64,000 bases of DNA, from NCBI GenBank assembly GCA_037178855.1, contig JASJZC010000005.1, positions 3,162,001 to 3,226,000 on the forward strand, in the 5' to 3' direction. A model generated the notes under the pieces. It saw only the letters and a program-made list of their open reading frames with translations, was not told where the DNA came from and searched no databases. The position numbers and the translations under genes were made by a program. The stretch comes from Oscheius sp. JU75 (taxonomy: Eukaryota > Nematoda > Chromadorea > Rhabditida > Rhabditidae). Below, piece after piece: positions 11,416 through 20,737 of the stretch. Each line of letters begins with the position of its first letter. Positions within the stretch are counted from its first letter, which is position 1.

Positions 11416-12987
11416 CTACTTGCTACCCATGAAGACGCTCCTCGGAGCAGAGCCTCTCTTGCCATCAGTGAAGGCGACCGAGGCGACTTCTCCTCCGGTG
11501 TACTGGTATCCTCCTCCACCTCCTCCAGCAGCCGGCTTAACCGTTCCTCCAGGACTGGTAGTGGTTCCAGAAGCTCCTTTGTACATGAAGACACTCTTGT
11601 TGGCCTGGTAACCCTGGGCAAAGGACTGTGAGATGACTTCCTGAAGACTGAAGGTGTTGGCTTTGGCTACTTCCATCTCCTTGCGGATCTGTTCCTGAGT
11701 CTTGTCAGTGACAGCAGCAGCTACAGCCAAATTGTTCTTCTCGATGTCAGCAGCAGCCTGTTTGAGCAGTTGCTGCTGGACAGCAGCCAGCGCCTTCCAC
11801 TCGGCCTCCTTCATCTCCTTAACCTTGGCAGCATCGTAGCAGATAGTTCCATTCATGTCGAGACGACCACCCTTCTTGGCAATGAGGACGGGTTGATTGT
11901 AGTCGCCCTGGACTAGTGTTCCGAACTGTTCAGCTCCTCCAGTCTGTCCAACAGAAACCACGTGAATCTTATTGTCCTTGTAGATGACTTCAGCCAGAAG
12001 TGTTCCAGGAGCCTGAGGCCCATCTTTGGTGACAGTAAGGACCGGAGCATTGTCTCCAGAGCCGACAGTCTGTCCTTTGGTCTGAACAAACAGCGTCTCT
12101 CCATCCACAGTAGCCAGGATTCCAACTGTAGCCAGCTTGTCTTGAGGAGCAGGATGATCGGCATCAATCTGACGGAAGACGGGCATGCCACTCTCGTTCA
12201 CATCGATAATTCCAGCCACGTGCAACTTGTTTCCGACGTCCTTCTCGATGTGTTCCTGAGTCATAGGCATCGGAGATCCTTTGTCATCGGACTTCGGTCC
12301 ACCGTCCGGGAAAAAGACATGTTCTCCCTTGGCATTTTGGACGAGAGTACCACGAGTGAAATGGGCAAACTTGGGCACTCCTTTGATCTTGTCTTCCGGA
12401 ATAAACTGAGGACACTCCTCAGGTCCTTTGACGAGGATTCCACGCATCGGTTCCTTCTTGTCCAAGGGCACTCTCGGAGCAGCATTCGGATTATCCGCCG
12501 TGTCGATGGCCACGATGATGGCAGCTCCAGCCGGTCCAATGGCACAGATCTTGTCCGGAGTGTAGGCACCCTCGATGATCTGGTCACCTTCCTCCTCCGA
12601 ATCTTCGGCATGGCGGAGTGCACCCAGCTTCTGTCGATCGCTATCGTCGTCCTTGACCATCTTCGACTTCTTCGTCTTCTTCTTGTGTCTGCGGAGAGCT
12701 CTGTGGTGACGACAACGTTCCTTCTTGCCATTCACTTTACGACAGCCGCACGGAGGAGCGTCGACCAGGATCACGAGGTACTCTTCCTGTCCACTTTTGA
12801 CTTTGTGCATCGATGGATGCATGGCCAGGTTGACGCCAAGCGGTAGAGCACCCGACGTCTGCAGTTTCTTCAGCTCCTCAGCAGTCACAGCTTGCCCGGG
12901 CGTCTTCTGCACATCGTCCAACGTCGGGAGAGCGGCAGTCTGCGGTCCACCAGAGGCACTCTTCGGAGCAGTCGACTTCGAGGCCAT
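11416..12987 (-). CDS. single-exon 523-aa repeat protein, function unknown
   Basis: One uninterrupted reading frame of 523 codons, in a region where other genes carry an intron every 100-300 nt. I recognise no family. The first ~75 residues are followed by a Cys/His/Lys cluster (PPCGCRKVNGKKERCRHH, then a Lys/Arg run), which could bind metal or nucleic acid and resembles a nuclear localisation signal. Residues ~140-400 contain spaced repeats of the form G-[TI]-[LI]-x-V/A followed by a short beta-like strand: GILVKG, GTLVQNAKGEHVFF, GIIDVNESGMPVF, GILATVDGETLFV, GTLLAEVIYK, GTLVQGDYNQPVLI. A helical Ala/Lys/Glu stretch follows, then a Gly-rich tail ending in SVFMGSK. There is no signal peptide. 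Codon use is strongly biased toward C-ending codons, like the vitellogenin here, which suggests high expression. The ATG is preceded by cgcaag, a weak acceptor. Confidence 0.85.
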   Translation of the reverse strand: MASKSTAPKSASGGPQTAALPTLDDVQKTPGQAVTAEELKKLQTSGALPLGVNLAMHPSMHKVKSGQEEYLVILVDAPPCGCRKVNGKKERCRHHRALRRHKKKTKKSKMVKDDDSDRQKLGALRHAEDSEEEGDQIIEGAYTPDKICAIGPAGAAIIVAIDTADNPNAAPRVPLDKKEPMRGILVKGPEECPQFIPEDKIKGVPKFAHFTRGTLVQNAKGEHVFFPDGGPKSDDKGSPMPMTQEHIEKDVGNKLHVAGIIDVNESGMPVFRQIDADHPAPQDKLATVGILATVDGETLFVQTKGQTVGSGDNAPVLTVTKDGPQAPGTLLAEVIYKDNKIHVVSVGQTGGAEQFGTLVQGDYNQPVLIAKKGGRLDMNGTICYDAAKVKEMKEAEWKALAAVQQQLLKQAAADIEKNNLAVAAAVTDKTQEQIRKEMEVAKANTFSLQEVISQSFAQGYQANKSVFMYKGASGTTTSPGGTVKPAAGGGGGGYQYTGGEVASVAFTDGKRGSAPRSVFMGSK

Positions 12988-14290
12988 CTTGCGAGCGAAT
13001 ATCTTTGTTTACTTTTCGAACTTTTGCATCTCAAATACGGTTTACGGTACTTTGTAATATATTATTTGTTTAGACGAAAAGAATTTCTTGTTTGATGTTG
13101 CTGTGCCTAATTGCACAGAGTTTCCCTGAAACTTTTCTTTGTAACTAGAAAACTCTTTTAATACTGTTTGTAACCAAATTCAAAGTTCAAGCGGCGACAT
13201 CCAAAGTCAGAGTTGTTGGACAAAGAGGCGCGTTTCCGTCATATCTCTTATCCGAACATCGGTTATCTGTACACGCCAGGCATTCCCAGCCAAATACATT
13301 TCTTGGACCTGTCCTCCTTTGGACTGGTTGGAACAGTCAAGGAAGCAGCAGGGGTACAAGGCAATATTTGAGATGTAGATTGATGAAAGATGGTCCATTG
13401 CGCAATTTGGGGCTAATGGTCATCGAATAAATCAAGCGCATCTTGCCTTTCCTTAACAGCAATTCAATAAAAGCCTTTGAAACCGGAGCATGCCGAAGAA
13501 GACACCATGGATATGGTGTTTTCAGGGTTAGTGATCTGTTCGGTTGAAACTTGGTGTAATAGGTAGACCCAATAATAAGTTTGGTGACAGTTCGAAACAA
13601 TAAAATTTTTTTTGAAGAGGGCCACAAGTTCGTGTCAAATGTAATTGTTCAAGTATCTGAGATTATGTTTGAACCTGACCCTAGTTCTTGGACCGTCTGG
13701 TTATACTTTCGACTGGCTGCCTCCGCGATCTTCTGTTGCTTTTCCCTATTATCTCCCATTTGCCCGCTTCTATCACAGCATTTTTTTTTCGTTTTGTGCT
13801 CTTCTCCTTTGTAATTCTGTCGCCTTTTTTCCCTGTAAAAATGTTTCTCAATATTTTCTCGTATTGTCTCTCTCGGTAAAAAAATGCATTTGAGCTGAAA
13901 CATAATATAGCGTTTTCATCATTAACCGATTCAATGTTGTAAAGGGTGTTTTTGTACAATGAACTGAATGAAATCAAAGTTCTCCCTTACTACATCTACT
14001 TTTTTTCCAATTGTCGCTTGACGTACAAATAAACGTTTTTCTCTACTTCGGTAAAGGCCGCAAAACGGAAACAAAGAAGAAGGTAGAGTTTGGCGCCATT
14101 TTCAAAGAAATTCAAAGGGCGGTGCCTGGGTCCCGTCGCGAATTGCGTCTTGACTGACGAAATTTCGAATCAACAATTCCCAAAAGGTGTTTTTCTTCTT
14201 CACTTTCTCCCGTCGTACATTTTTTTGCCAGCTTTCCTTCCATTTTTTTCTCACTAAATTTATTCTTTGCCAGGTAACTACAAAGCAACA
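12988..14290. other. intergenic region with one orphan coding-like stretch
   Basis: 1.3 kb between the 523-aa gene (-) and L12 (+). About 13190-13372 (+) has an open frame reading PNIGYLYTPGIPSQIHFL and SSFGLVGTVKEAAG that looks protein-like, ends in TGA and is followed by AATAAA near 13425. I could not find an in-frame start or a phase-matching upstream exon, so I do not call it a gene. The rest, including the T-rich stretch near 13780-13880, shows nothing I can support apart from the expected promoters. Confidence 0.35.
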
Positions 14291-15220
14291 ATGCCTCCGA
14301 AGTTCGACCCCACTGAGATCAAGATTGGTGAGTTTTTTCGCTACTTTTTTTGCATATCCTTCTTCGAAACTTGGTGATGTTGCATTGGCATCAACGAGTA
14401 ACCAAAGAAGGAAAATTGAAAGTCCATGATTCCTTCGGTGCCAAAGGACTCACCTAGGGTATCATCCTCTGGTCATGGGACAATTGATTTACTATAATGT
14501 TGCTTTATTAATTTTCTTTTCATTTTTAATTCAATTTTTCCAGTCTACCTGCGATGTGTTGGAGGTGAAATCGGAGCCACCTCTGCCCTCGCCCCCAAAG
14601 TCGGTCCCCTCGGATTGTCTCCCAAGAAGATCGGAGAAGACATTGCCAAGGCCACTCAGGACTGGAAGGGACTCAAGGTCACCTGCAAATTGACCATCCA
14701 GAACCGTGTTGCCAAAATCGACGTCGTTCCCTCGGCTGCCAGTCTTCTGATCAAGGTATAAAATTTTTCGTTCATTTTATATGTTTGTTTCAGAACCTGA
14801 ACGAGCCTCCTCGCGACAGGAAGAAGGTCAAAAATAGTACGTACTTTTGGCAGAGGGTAGTGAGTCCCAGAGCTCTCATCCCCCAGTTTTTAATTCCCTA
14901 ATTGAACTGGTAACATTACTGCCAAAGCAGTAAGTTGACTAGAACTTTTTACATTCCCCTGGGTGTTCGCTCTATTCACAGATTCGCCAACGACACCTAA
15001 CTATTATTTTTCAGTCAAGCACAATGGAGACCTGACTTTTGACACGATCATCAAGATTGCCCGCATCATGCGCCCCAGATCGATGGCCAAGAAACTCGAG
15101 GGTACCGTGAAGGAGATCCTTGGAACAGCCCAGTCTGTCGGATGCACCATCGACGGCCAACACCCCCACGACCTCATCGACCAGATCTCCAATGGAGAGG
15201 TTGAGATTCCTTCCGAGTAA
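14291..15220 (+). CDS. rpl-12: 60S ribosomal protein L12 (uL11)
   Basis: uL11 forms the base of the ribosomal stalk and the GTPase-associated centre with 28S rRNA. Exons are 14291-14327, 14544-14755, 14794-14836 and 15015-15220. They give a full-length protein opening [12 protein letters not shown] and containing [20 protein letters not shown] and [20 protein letters not shown], ending in GEVEIPSE. A splice acceptor (tttgccag) lies 18 nt before the ATG. Introns 1 (216 nt) and 3 (178 nt) are four to five times the local norm, while intron 2 is 38 nt. Intron 1 contains a two-hairpin structure, and intron 3 contains an apparent cryptic exon. In C. elegans rpl-12 is one of the ribosomal protein genes known to make unproductively spliced, NMD-targeted mRNA, so the extra intron length may be regulatory. 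Confidence 0.97.
14358..14485 (+). ncRNA. candidate H/ACA-like snoRNA in L12 intron 1
   Basis: The oversized first intron of L12 contains two consecutive stem structures. The first pairs CCTTCT (14358) with AGAAGG (14406) and TTGGT (14371) with ACCAA (14401), with an inner GATG/CATC stem. The second pairs GTCCATGA (14422) with TCATGGGAC (14473, one bulge), with an upper stem CCT..GGTG (14432-14440) against CACC.AGG (14451-14458). ACA stands at 14480-14482, directly after the second stem. Hairpin-hinge-hairpin-ACA inside a ribosomal-protein intron is the classic setting of H/ACA snoRNAs. The H box is not clean (only AAAGAA overlapping the first stem), and the first hairpin's pocket is lopsided, so this is a candidate only. 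Confidence 0.35.
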
Positions 15221-15440
15221 TTGTTTTGTTGATGATGAATTGTTATTTCTAAGTCAAACTTTTTACTAAATTCCTTTGGGGTCATTGGTGTAGAGAAACT
15301 GCTTGGAGAAAATCGGCAGAGAGTATTTGATTTTTCTGGATACGTCGTGTTTTAGTTTGTCGTTTCTATCTCTCCTCCAGTTGAAAAGTAATTTTATTAT
15401 AAAACCATCACAGTAGTTAAAACATTGTACAGTTAGACCC

Positions 15441-17692
15441 TTATTGCCATTCCGAGTCTTCACCCCAGCCGTCCTGAGATATGCTTTCTTCTTTGATTGG
15501 TGACGCGAGGGAAATAGCTGACCACTCTGCTTGGTGAATTTTCTCGTCTGGTACCACAGCTGTTTCTTGAAGATCCATCAATACTTCTCCATCGTCTCTT
15601 AGAGTATCTTGCACAGGCGTGGTGTCTGGGCTGTTTTCTGCGGGAGCGTGTTCTTCTATAGGATCAACGTCGGGCTTTTTGAGCACGGCATCAACGTCGA
15701 TATGTGACAGAGATTTCTTCTTCAGAAGCGGTAACAGAACTTCTTCGATATGTTCAGATCCGTCTGATGCTGCCGATAGATCTTTAGCATCTAGTTCGGT
15801 GAATGTTTTCTGAAATTGAACTTCATAAACACACAAAAAAAACTAACGTATTGTTGACGAGAAATTGAGGTACCGAAGAGTCGAGCCACGATCTCAAATG
15901 GGAAGAGGAACCTGATACACTGCGACAGGAATGGAGCGAGATGAAGACATATTATGCGGACACCTCTTGAGAAAGAGGGCGAAGAGTAAAACGACGAGAG
16001 CCAAGAGAGAACCGAGATAAACGAGTCTCGGATAATGCTCATCACAGACGGTAGCTGAAGGCAGCAATTTGGATAGGAGAAAAGGTGACTAACGAGCATC
16101 GGTGTATGAGAATATCGCATGTTGTTGAGAGCGGTGAGAATGTCGTTCGCGTAGACACAAATGTCGTCCCACATGGATATTTCCGGAGAAGGAACGGGAA
16201 CGGAACCTGTAAACATAATAAATTAGCAATTGATGTTTTTACCATTTGGAATCGATGCAGCTTCTATGAAAGCAGAGGCATCTCCGCTGAACACGGACAA
16301 GACCTTTACTTCGTTTACTAGCCTGCGAATTTTTTGTTGATGAAAAAAAAAGTTGGAAAACCTGGATGTTGTTCTACGAACTGTCGATCGGAACCGATCC
16401 AAAACGAGAGTATTCAGCGATTGAACTATCAGGGGCCGAAAGTCGAGACCCATTCTGCCGAAAGTGGCTGCAATGGACATCATCTTAGACCAAACCGAAG
16501 CCATGTCGACACCGCTCCTGGAATACGTAAAGTTTGAAAATAAAGCATCAATCTTACTTCATTTCAGCTCGATGAATAAGGTCGAGGAGACGAGAAATGT
16601 TACGAGACGCCCACTGACCAAGGACTGCAGAAGGAGCACAAGTCTGCCACTGCTCCCATCGAGGATCCAGGGATGGCTGAAAGCTAGATTGCTTCGGATT
16701 ACAAAAAAACTGACGTCTCTTTTGACAACCTCGTTCTCCGGGAAGACAGAAAGGAACAGGACGAGAGTATCATGCATACAGGTTCGGTAAACGTCGATGG
16801 CGGCAATAGCGAAATCTGCATGCGACTGAAAACTTCTTGATAAACTCGTTAATTTGAGTAAATACCGAGATATCCATGAGCTGTTTCTCCAGATAGACGT
16901 CCTTGTGTTGAAGAATGGAAACTCGTAGCTGGGTAGGAGTCAGATACGGCATCTTTCTGACGTTGTTGACTACTTGAAGGGATGTGGCGAGATCCATCGG
17001 TCCAGAGAACTTGTTGAACAGCTCCTCGAGTAGAAGAGAACGAGCATCGACCAGTTTGTCGGCAATTGTCTGAAGCATTTGGTAAAGTAGAAATACAAAA
17101 TCCTACCTTGATAAGAGGGTTTTTGATCATCGAATGTTGCTGCATGAGCATTCCGTAGTTGGTCAAAGAGTACGCAGCCTCGTAGTATCCAGATCGAATG
17201 CACATGTCCATTCTCTGAAAACTTGTCTCAATATATGTTCGGAAAAGGCTTACCGATGGTAGAGCGAGCATTTCCCACAGAGGGCTTCCAGCGTCACCTG
17301 CGAACTTGACCATTTCTTGCTCAACAGACAGCGCCTTCGAGTTCACTTGGAAAGCCTTTAACTCTGACTGGAGGTCTGAGATATTGCCAGTAATCTCTCT
17401 CAATTTTTCATTCATCTCCGTGAACTGGAAGAAACTTTGTCAACAAAACCTAGTCGTACTCACTATTTCTGTGCAGTCCTGTGTGGTTCTTCCGGCTGCT
17501 GCGTATGTTCGATAGTTCTTGAAGGCCAAGTCGCTGACATCTTCTTGGATCTGCTTCAGCTGTTTGGCGATGTCAGCTCGTTCTGCTCCTGTAAATCATT
17601 TTTGCTCGAAGGGGGAAGGATAACTTACTTAATTGATGTGCTGATAGCGACTTGATCTCATTCTCTATCTCCACCTGTGAGGCGAGTTCCAT
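15441..17692 (-). CDS. cogc-8: conserved oligomeric Golgi complex subunit 8 (Dor1 family)
   Basis: COG8 is a subunit of the COG tether, which directs retrograde vesicles within the Golgi. The model opens MELASQVEIENEIKSLSAH with a splice acceptor (attcag) three bases before the ATG. It continues with a coiled-coil N-terminal part containing VSDLAFKNYRTYAAAGRTTQ, the Dor1 core (MDMCIRSGYYEAAYSLTNYG, then NNVRKMPYLTPTQLRVSIL) and a long acidic C-terminal tail ending GWGEDSEWQ. About ten short introns (~35-45 nt) were seen. COG8 homologs begin upstream of the first block, so a short 5' exon may be missing. The start lies 234 nt from the start of COG2 on the other strand. Family assignment is strong; exact exon edges in the middle are approximate. 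Confidence 0.8.
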
Positions 17693-17926
17693 TGCCTGAA
17701 TATAAAACAGTCAATTAAGCAAAAAACGGTGAAGAAAGGCAAGAGAAAAAGAAGAAAAAGAATGTTACGAGTATACGCAATTTCGCGTCTGCCAACACCA
17801 CGTTGATCCGAAGAATTGCGTACGCCAACCTGCCAATTCTTCTTCTTTTTTTGGCTCAGGATTCTCTATTTCCTCACCATACTTTCCTTTGTCAGTTTAG
17901 GCGATCCCAAAGGACGGCAAAGAAGG

Positions 17927-20548
17927 ATGGTTTCGGACGAGCCATCCTCGCCGCGGATATTCGCTCCTTCATCACTGGCCATAGATGACTCGAAGCTATG
18001 TTTCAACAAGAACCATTTCAGCAGGCCTGATTTTGATGTACAAAGGTTCATGAACCTGGCAAGAAGGTAGGCACTACGTTCATTCTTCACGATACACGTC
18101 AATCTCCAGACGAGCTGGCCTCGAGCAGATCTTGGGAGATCTGCGATTGTATCTGAAAAGTCTACAGCACTCTATGATTGAACTAATTAATGATGATTAT
18201 GCCGATTTTGTACATCTTTCTTCGAATCTGGTCGCTTTGCAATCCAGTATCGACAAAATCGACAAGGATATTCAGGTGGCTTTCCATTCGCTCCTCGATA
18301 GTCTTATTTTTTAGACATTCTGGACGGAATTCGAAAGCTCGACGACGGATTCGGTTGGAACAGCCGAACAAATTGAGCTACGATGTGACCAGCTTTCGTA
18401 CAATAGGAGAAGGCAGACGGAACTCCGCGACAAAATAGCTTTTCTTGCTGCTCTTCACCGTCTACAACAACTTGTGTCCAAAGCCTCGTCTTCTGTTTTA
18501 TGGTAAGCAGTCTTCAATTCTTAAAAATATCACCGTTTGAGGTTAGAGAAAGTGGCGTCATGTGTCGTGGATCTGACGTCTTACTCCAATGCCGAAAAGT
18601 TGGAAGAGAACAGTCGCGAGCGACAAATACACGCAAGAGTGAGGGTTCTGTTTCCTTTCTCTAACAGTTTCTTTTGTAGAGTTTGGCAGAATTGGAGCGA
18701 TTTCTGTGCAAGGAAGGAGTTCAGAGTGCAAGTGGAGACTGCTCAACTCTGCCAATTGTAAGTCTACTTCGTGAATATTTAAACCATTTCCTTTAGGTGC
18801 TTTCAATTCTGTCTCTGACCAATTCATCGCACGTCCTCACAGCTGCCATCGTCGCCGATTATCTCCATCCGAGTCTCGTTCATACCAAGGAAAATCAGCA
18901 TGAATTACTGAAAGACGTATTGAAAGGAGTGACTGAGGTATTTTGTTTTTCTTCGGTCCAAACAAACCCTTTAGATTCGAGAGAAATGGATCAAAGTTCT
19001 TGGAATGCGTTTCTCGAACAATCTGAAAGTATTCCTCGACCAAACTCTGCTCACATTCGTCTTGACCTTCCTGGAAAAATGCCTCGGAATGGTCATTGTC
19101 CCGACTGACACAAAGCTTTTTCACAAATGTTTCACGACAATCGACGAGTTCGTCCGAAACTGGCCGTCTTCATCTCATTCTAGGTTTGCCATTTGTTTAT
19201 TTTTAAGTTTATAATATTTTCAGAGCTCTTTTGAAGGCTGTTAGAGACAAATTCAACTTCCTCGTTTACTTCAAACTTACCACATTTAAATTGTCGAAAC
19301 AAGTTGATTCTCTCGGACAATACGAAGCAGTTGAACTCTGCAAAAGTGACCAGGTAGTTTTGTATTAATTCTAGACCATTTGTATGCGTTCCAGAAATTA
19401 AAATGCACCTTTTCGGCGGCCGTCTTGACTGCAATCGAGACTGTTTGGAGTGACGACGTTTTCCTCTTTCCCTTGATCGACAAATTCTGGGATTTCACGT
19501 TGAAATTGCTGGCAAAACATCTTTCCTGGGCACAGAATATGATTGAGTCAGTTTTTTTTCTCTAGAAGCATCGACCAACCAATTTAGAGTTCTACAAGCC
19601 GACGATAGCGAAACGGAAGGAGTCTCCAAGTGGAAGAACATTCTGTATATTCGGTCAGATTTGAAGAGTCTCCATTCTGCTGTCTTCGATCTCGGCCTGG
19701 AACAGATTTGGACCAAACTCAGGTATTTGTCTTGACTTTCTTTGTAACAATCGAGAGTTCAGAGACTTGGGTGTGGAAACGTCCATGTTTGGCCAAAGTC
19801 TTACCAGACATGGTCAGCGTGTTGACATCGAATGCTCGAAATATGACGGACTTTTCCTCAAAATTGCTTCCACGACCGTCGAAGAAGAGCTGGAAGCTGC
19901 AGCTGATATTCCGAAAAGCTATCGTTGGACGAGAAAACCAGCACCGACAACTCCTTCGCCTTACGTTGAAGCAGCCATCGACAAACTCAAGAATCTAGGA
20001 AACGAGCTCGAGGTTTGACTAGAATTTAAATTGTACAGTTAATTTTCAAGTCTCTGGAGATGGATTCGGAAGAAGTCTGCTCAAAAATAACGAAGCAGTC
20101 GTTCTCATACCTAATTTCCAAGCTGACCGAGGTCTTCCAAGCCACCCAAATGCACACCACCTCTCGTATTCTGGTCAGCAGGAAAACGAACGTCGCTGCC
20201 AGTGAAGGGCTATCAGACAATGACAAAATTAAAATCCAGGTAGCTTTTAATAGCAGTTAGTCTTGAAGCACATCTTTAGATCTTCCATGATCTCGATGCC
20301 TGTATCAATTTCATACAGGAGAAGGGAATAGAAGTCGAGGGACTGTCCGAATTGATGGAAAAGTGCAGAATGGACGAGCAAATACTGACCGCCTCTCCAA
20401 TTCCCCCCAGCAACTCATCCAATTCTCTTGTAGGCAACGACGAGGCAGTCGATGTCTTTACAGGTTTGTCTTTTTTTGTCTATTTTCCATAAACAAAACT
20501 TTCAGTTACCCCGCAGTCATCTCTTATTAGAGAAGGGTCAGCCTAATC
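17927..20548 (+). CDS. cogc-2: conserved oligomeric Golgi complex subunit 2
   Basis: COG2 is a subunit of the same Golgi tethering complex as the divergently transcribed neighbour COG8. Homology to COG2 runs the length of the model: SKLCFNKNHFSRPDFDVQRF and MIELINDDYADFVHLSSNLV in the N-terminal coiled-coil region, then the long helical middle, then a region with KITKQSFSYLISKLTEVFQA and LSDNDKIKIQIFHDLDACIN. The last exon gives VTPQSSLIREGSA then TAA. The start at 17927 follows an acceptor (cagtttag) 26 nt upstream and matches the COG2 N-terminus in register. About a dozen introns, mostly near 40 nt. UFL1 starts 190 nt downstream on the same strand behind another acceptor. Confidence 0.9.
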
Positions 20549-20737
20549 AGCTAAATTGTGATCTTACTAATGTATCATTTTATGGGTGTATCGGTGATAT
20601 TTCCGTGGTCAATTCGCCTTGTAACAGTTCTGTACAGAGTTTTAATAATAAGTTTTCAATATGTTTGAATCTTTGTATCAGAAGTTCTTGCCTTGATATA
20701 TCTGTGCTTTTGTTTCAAAATATCAAACAGTTTCCAG

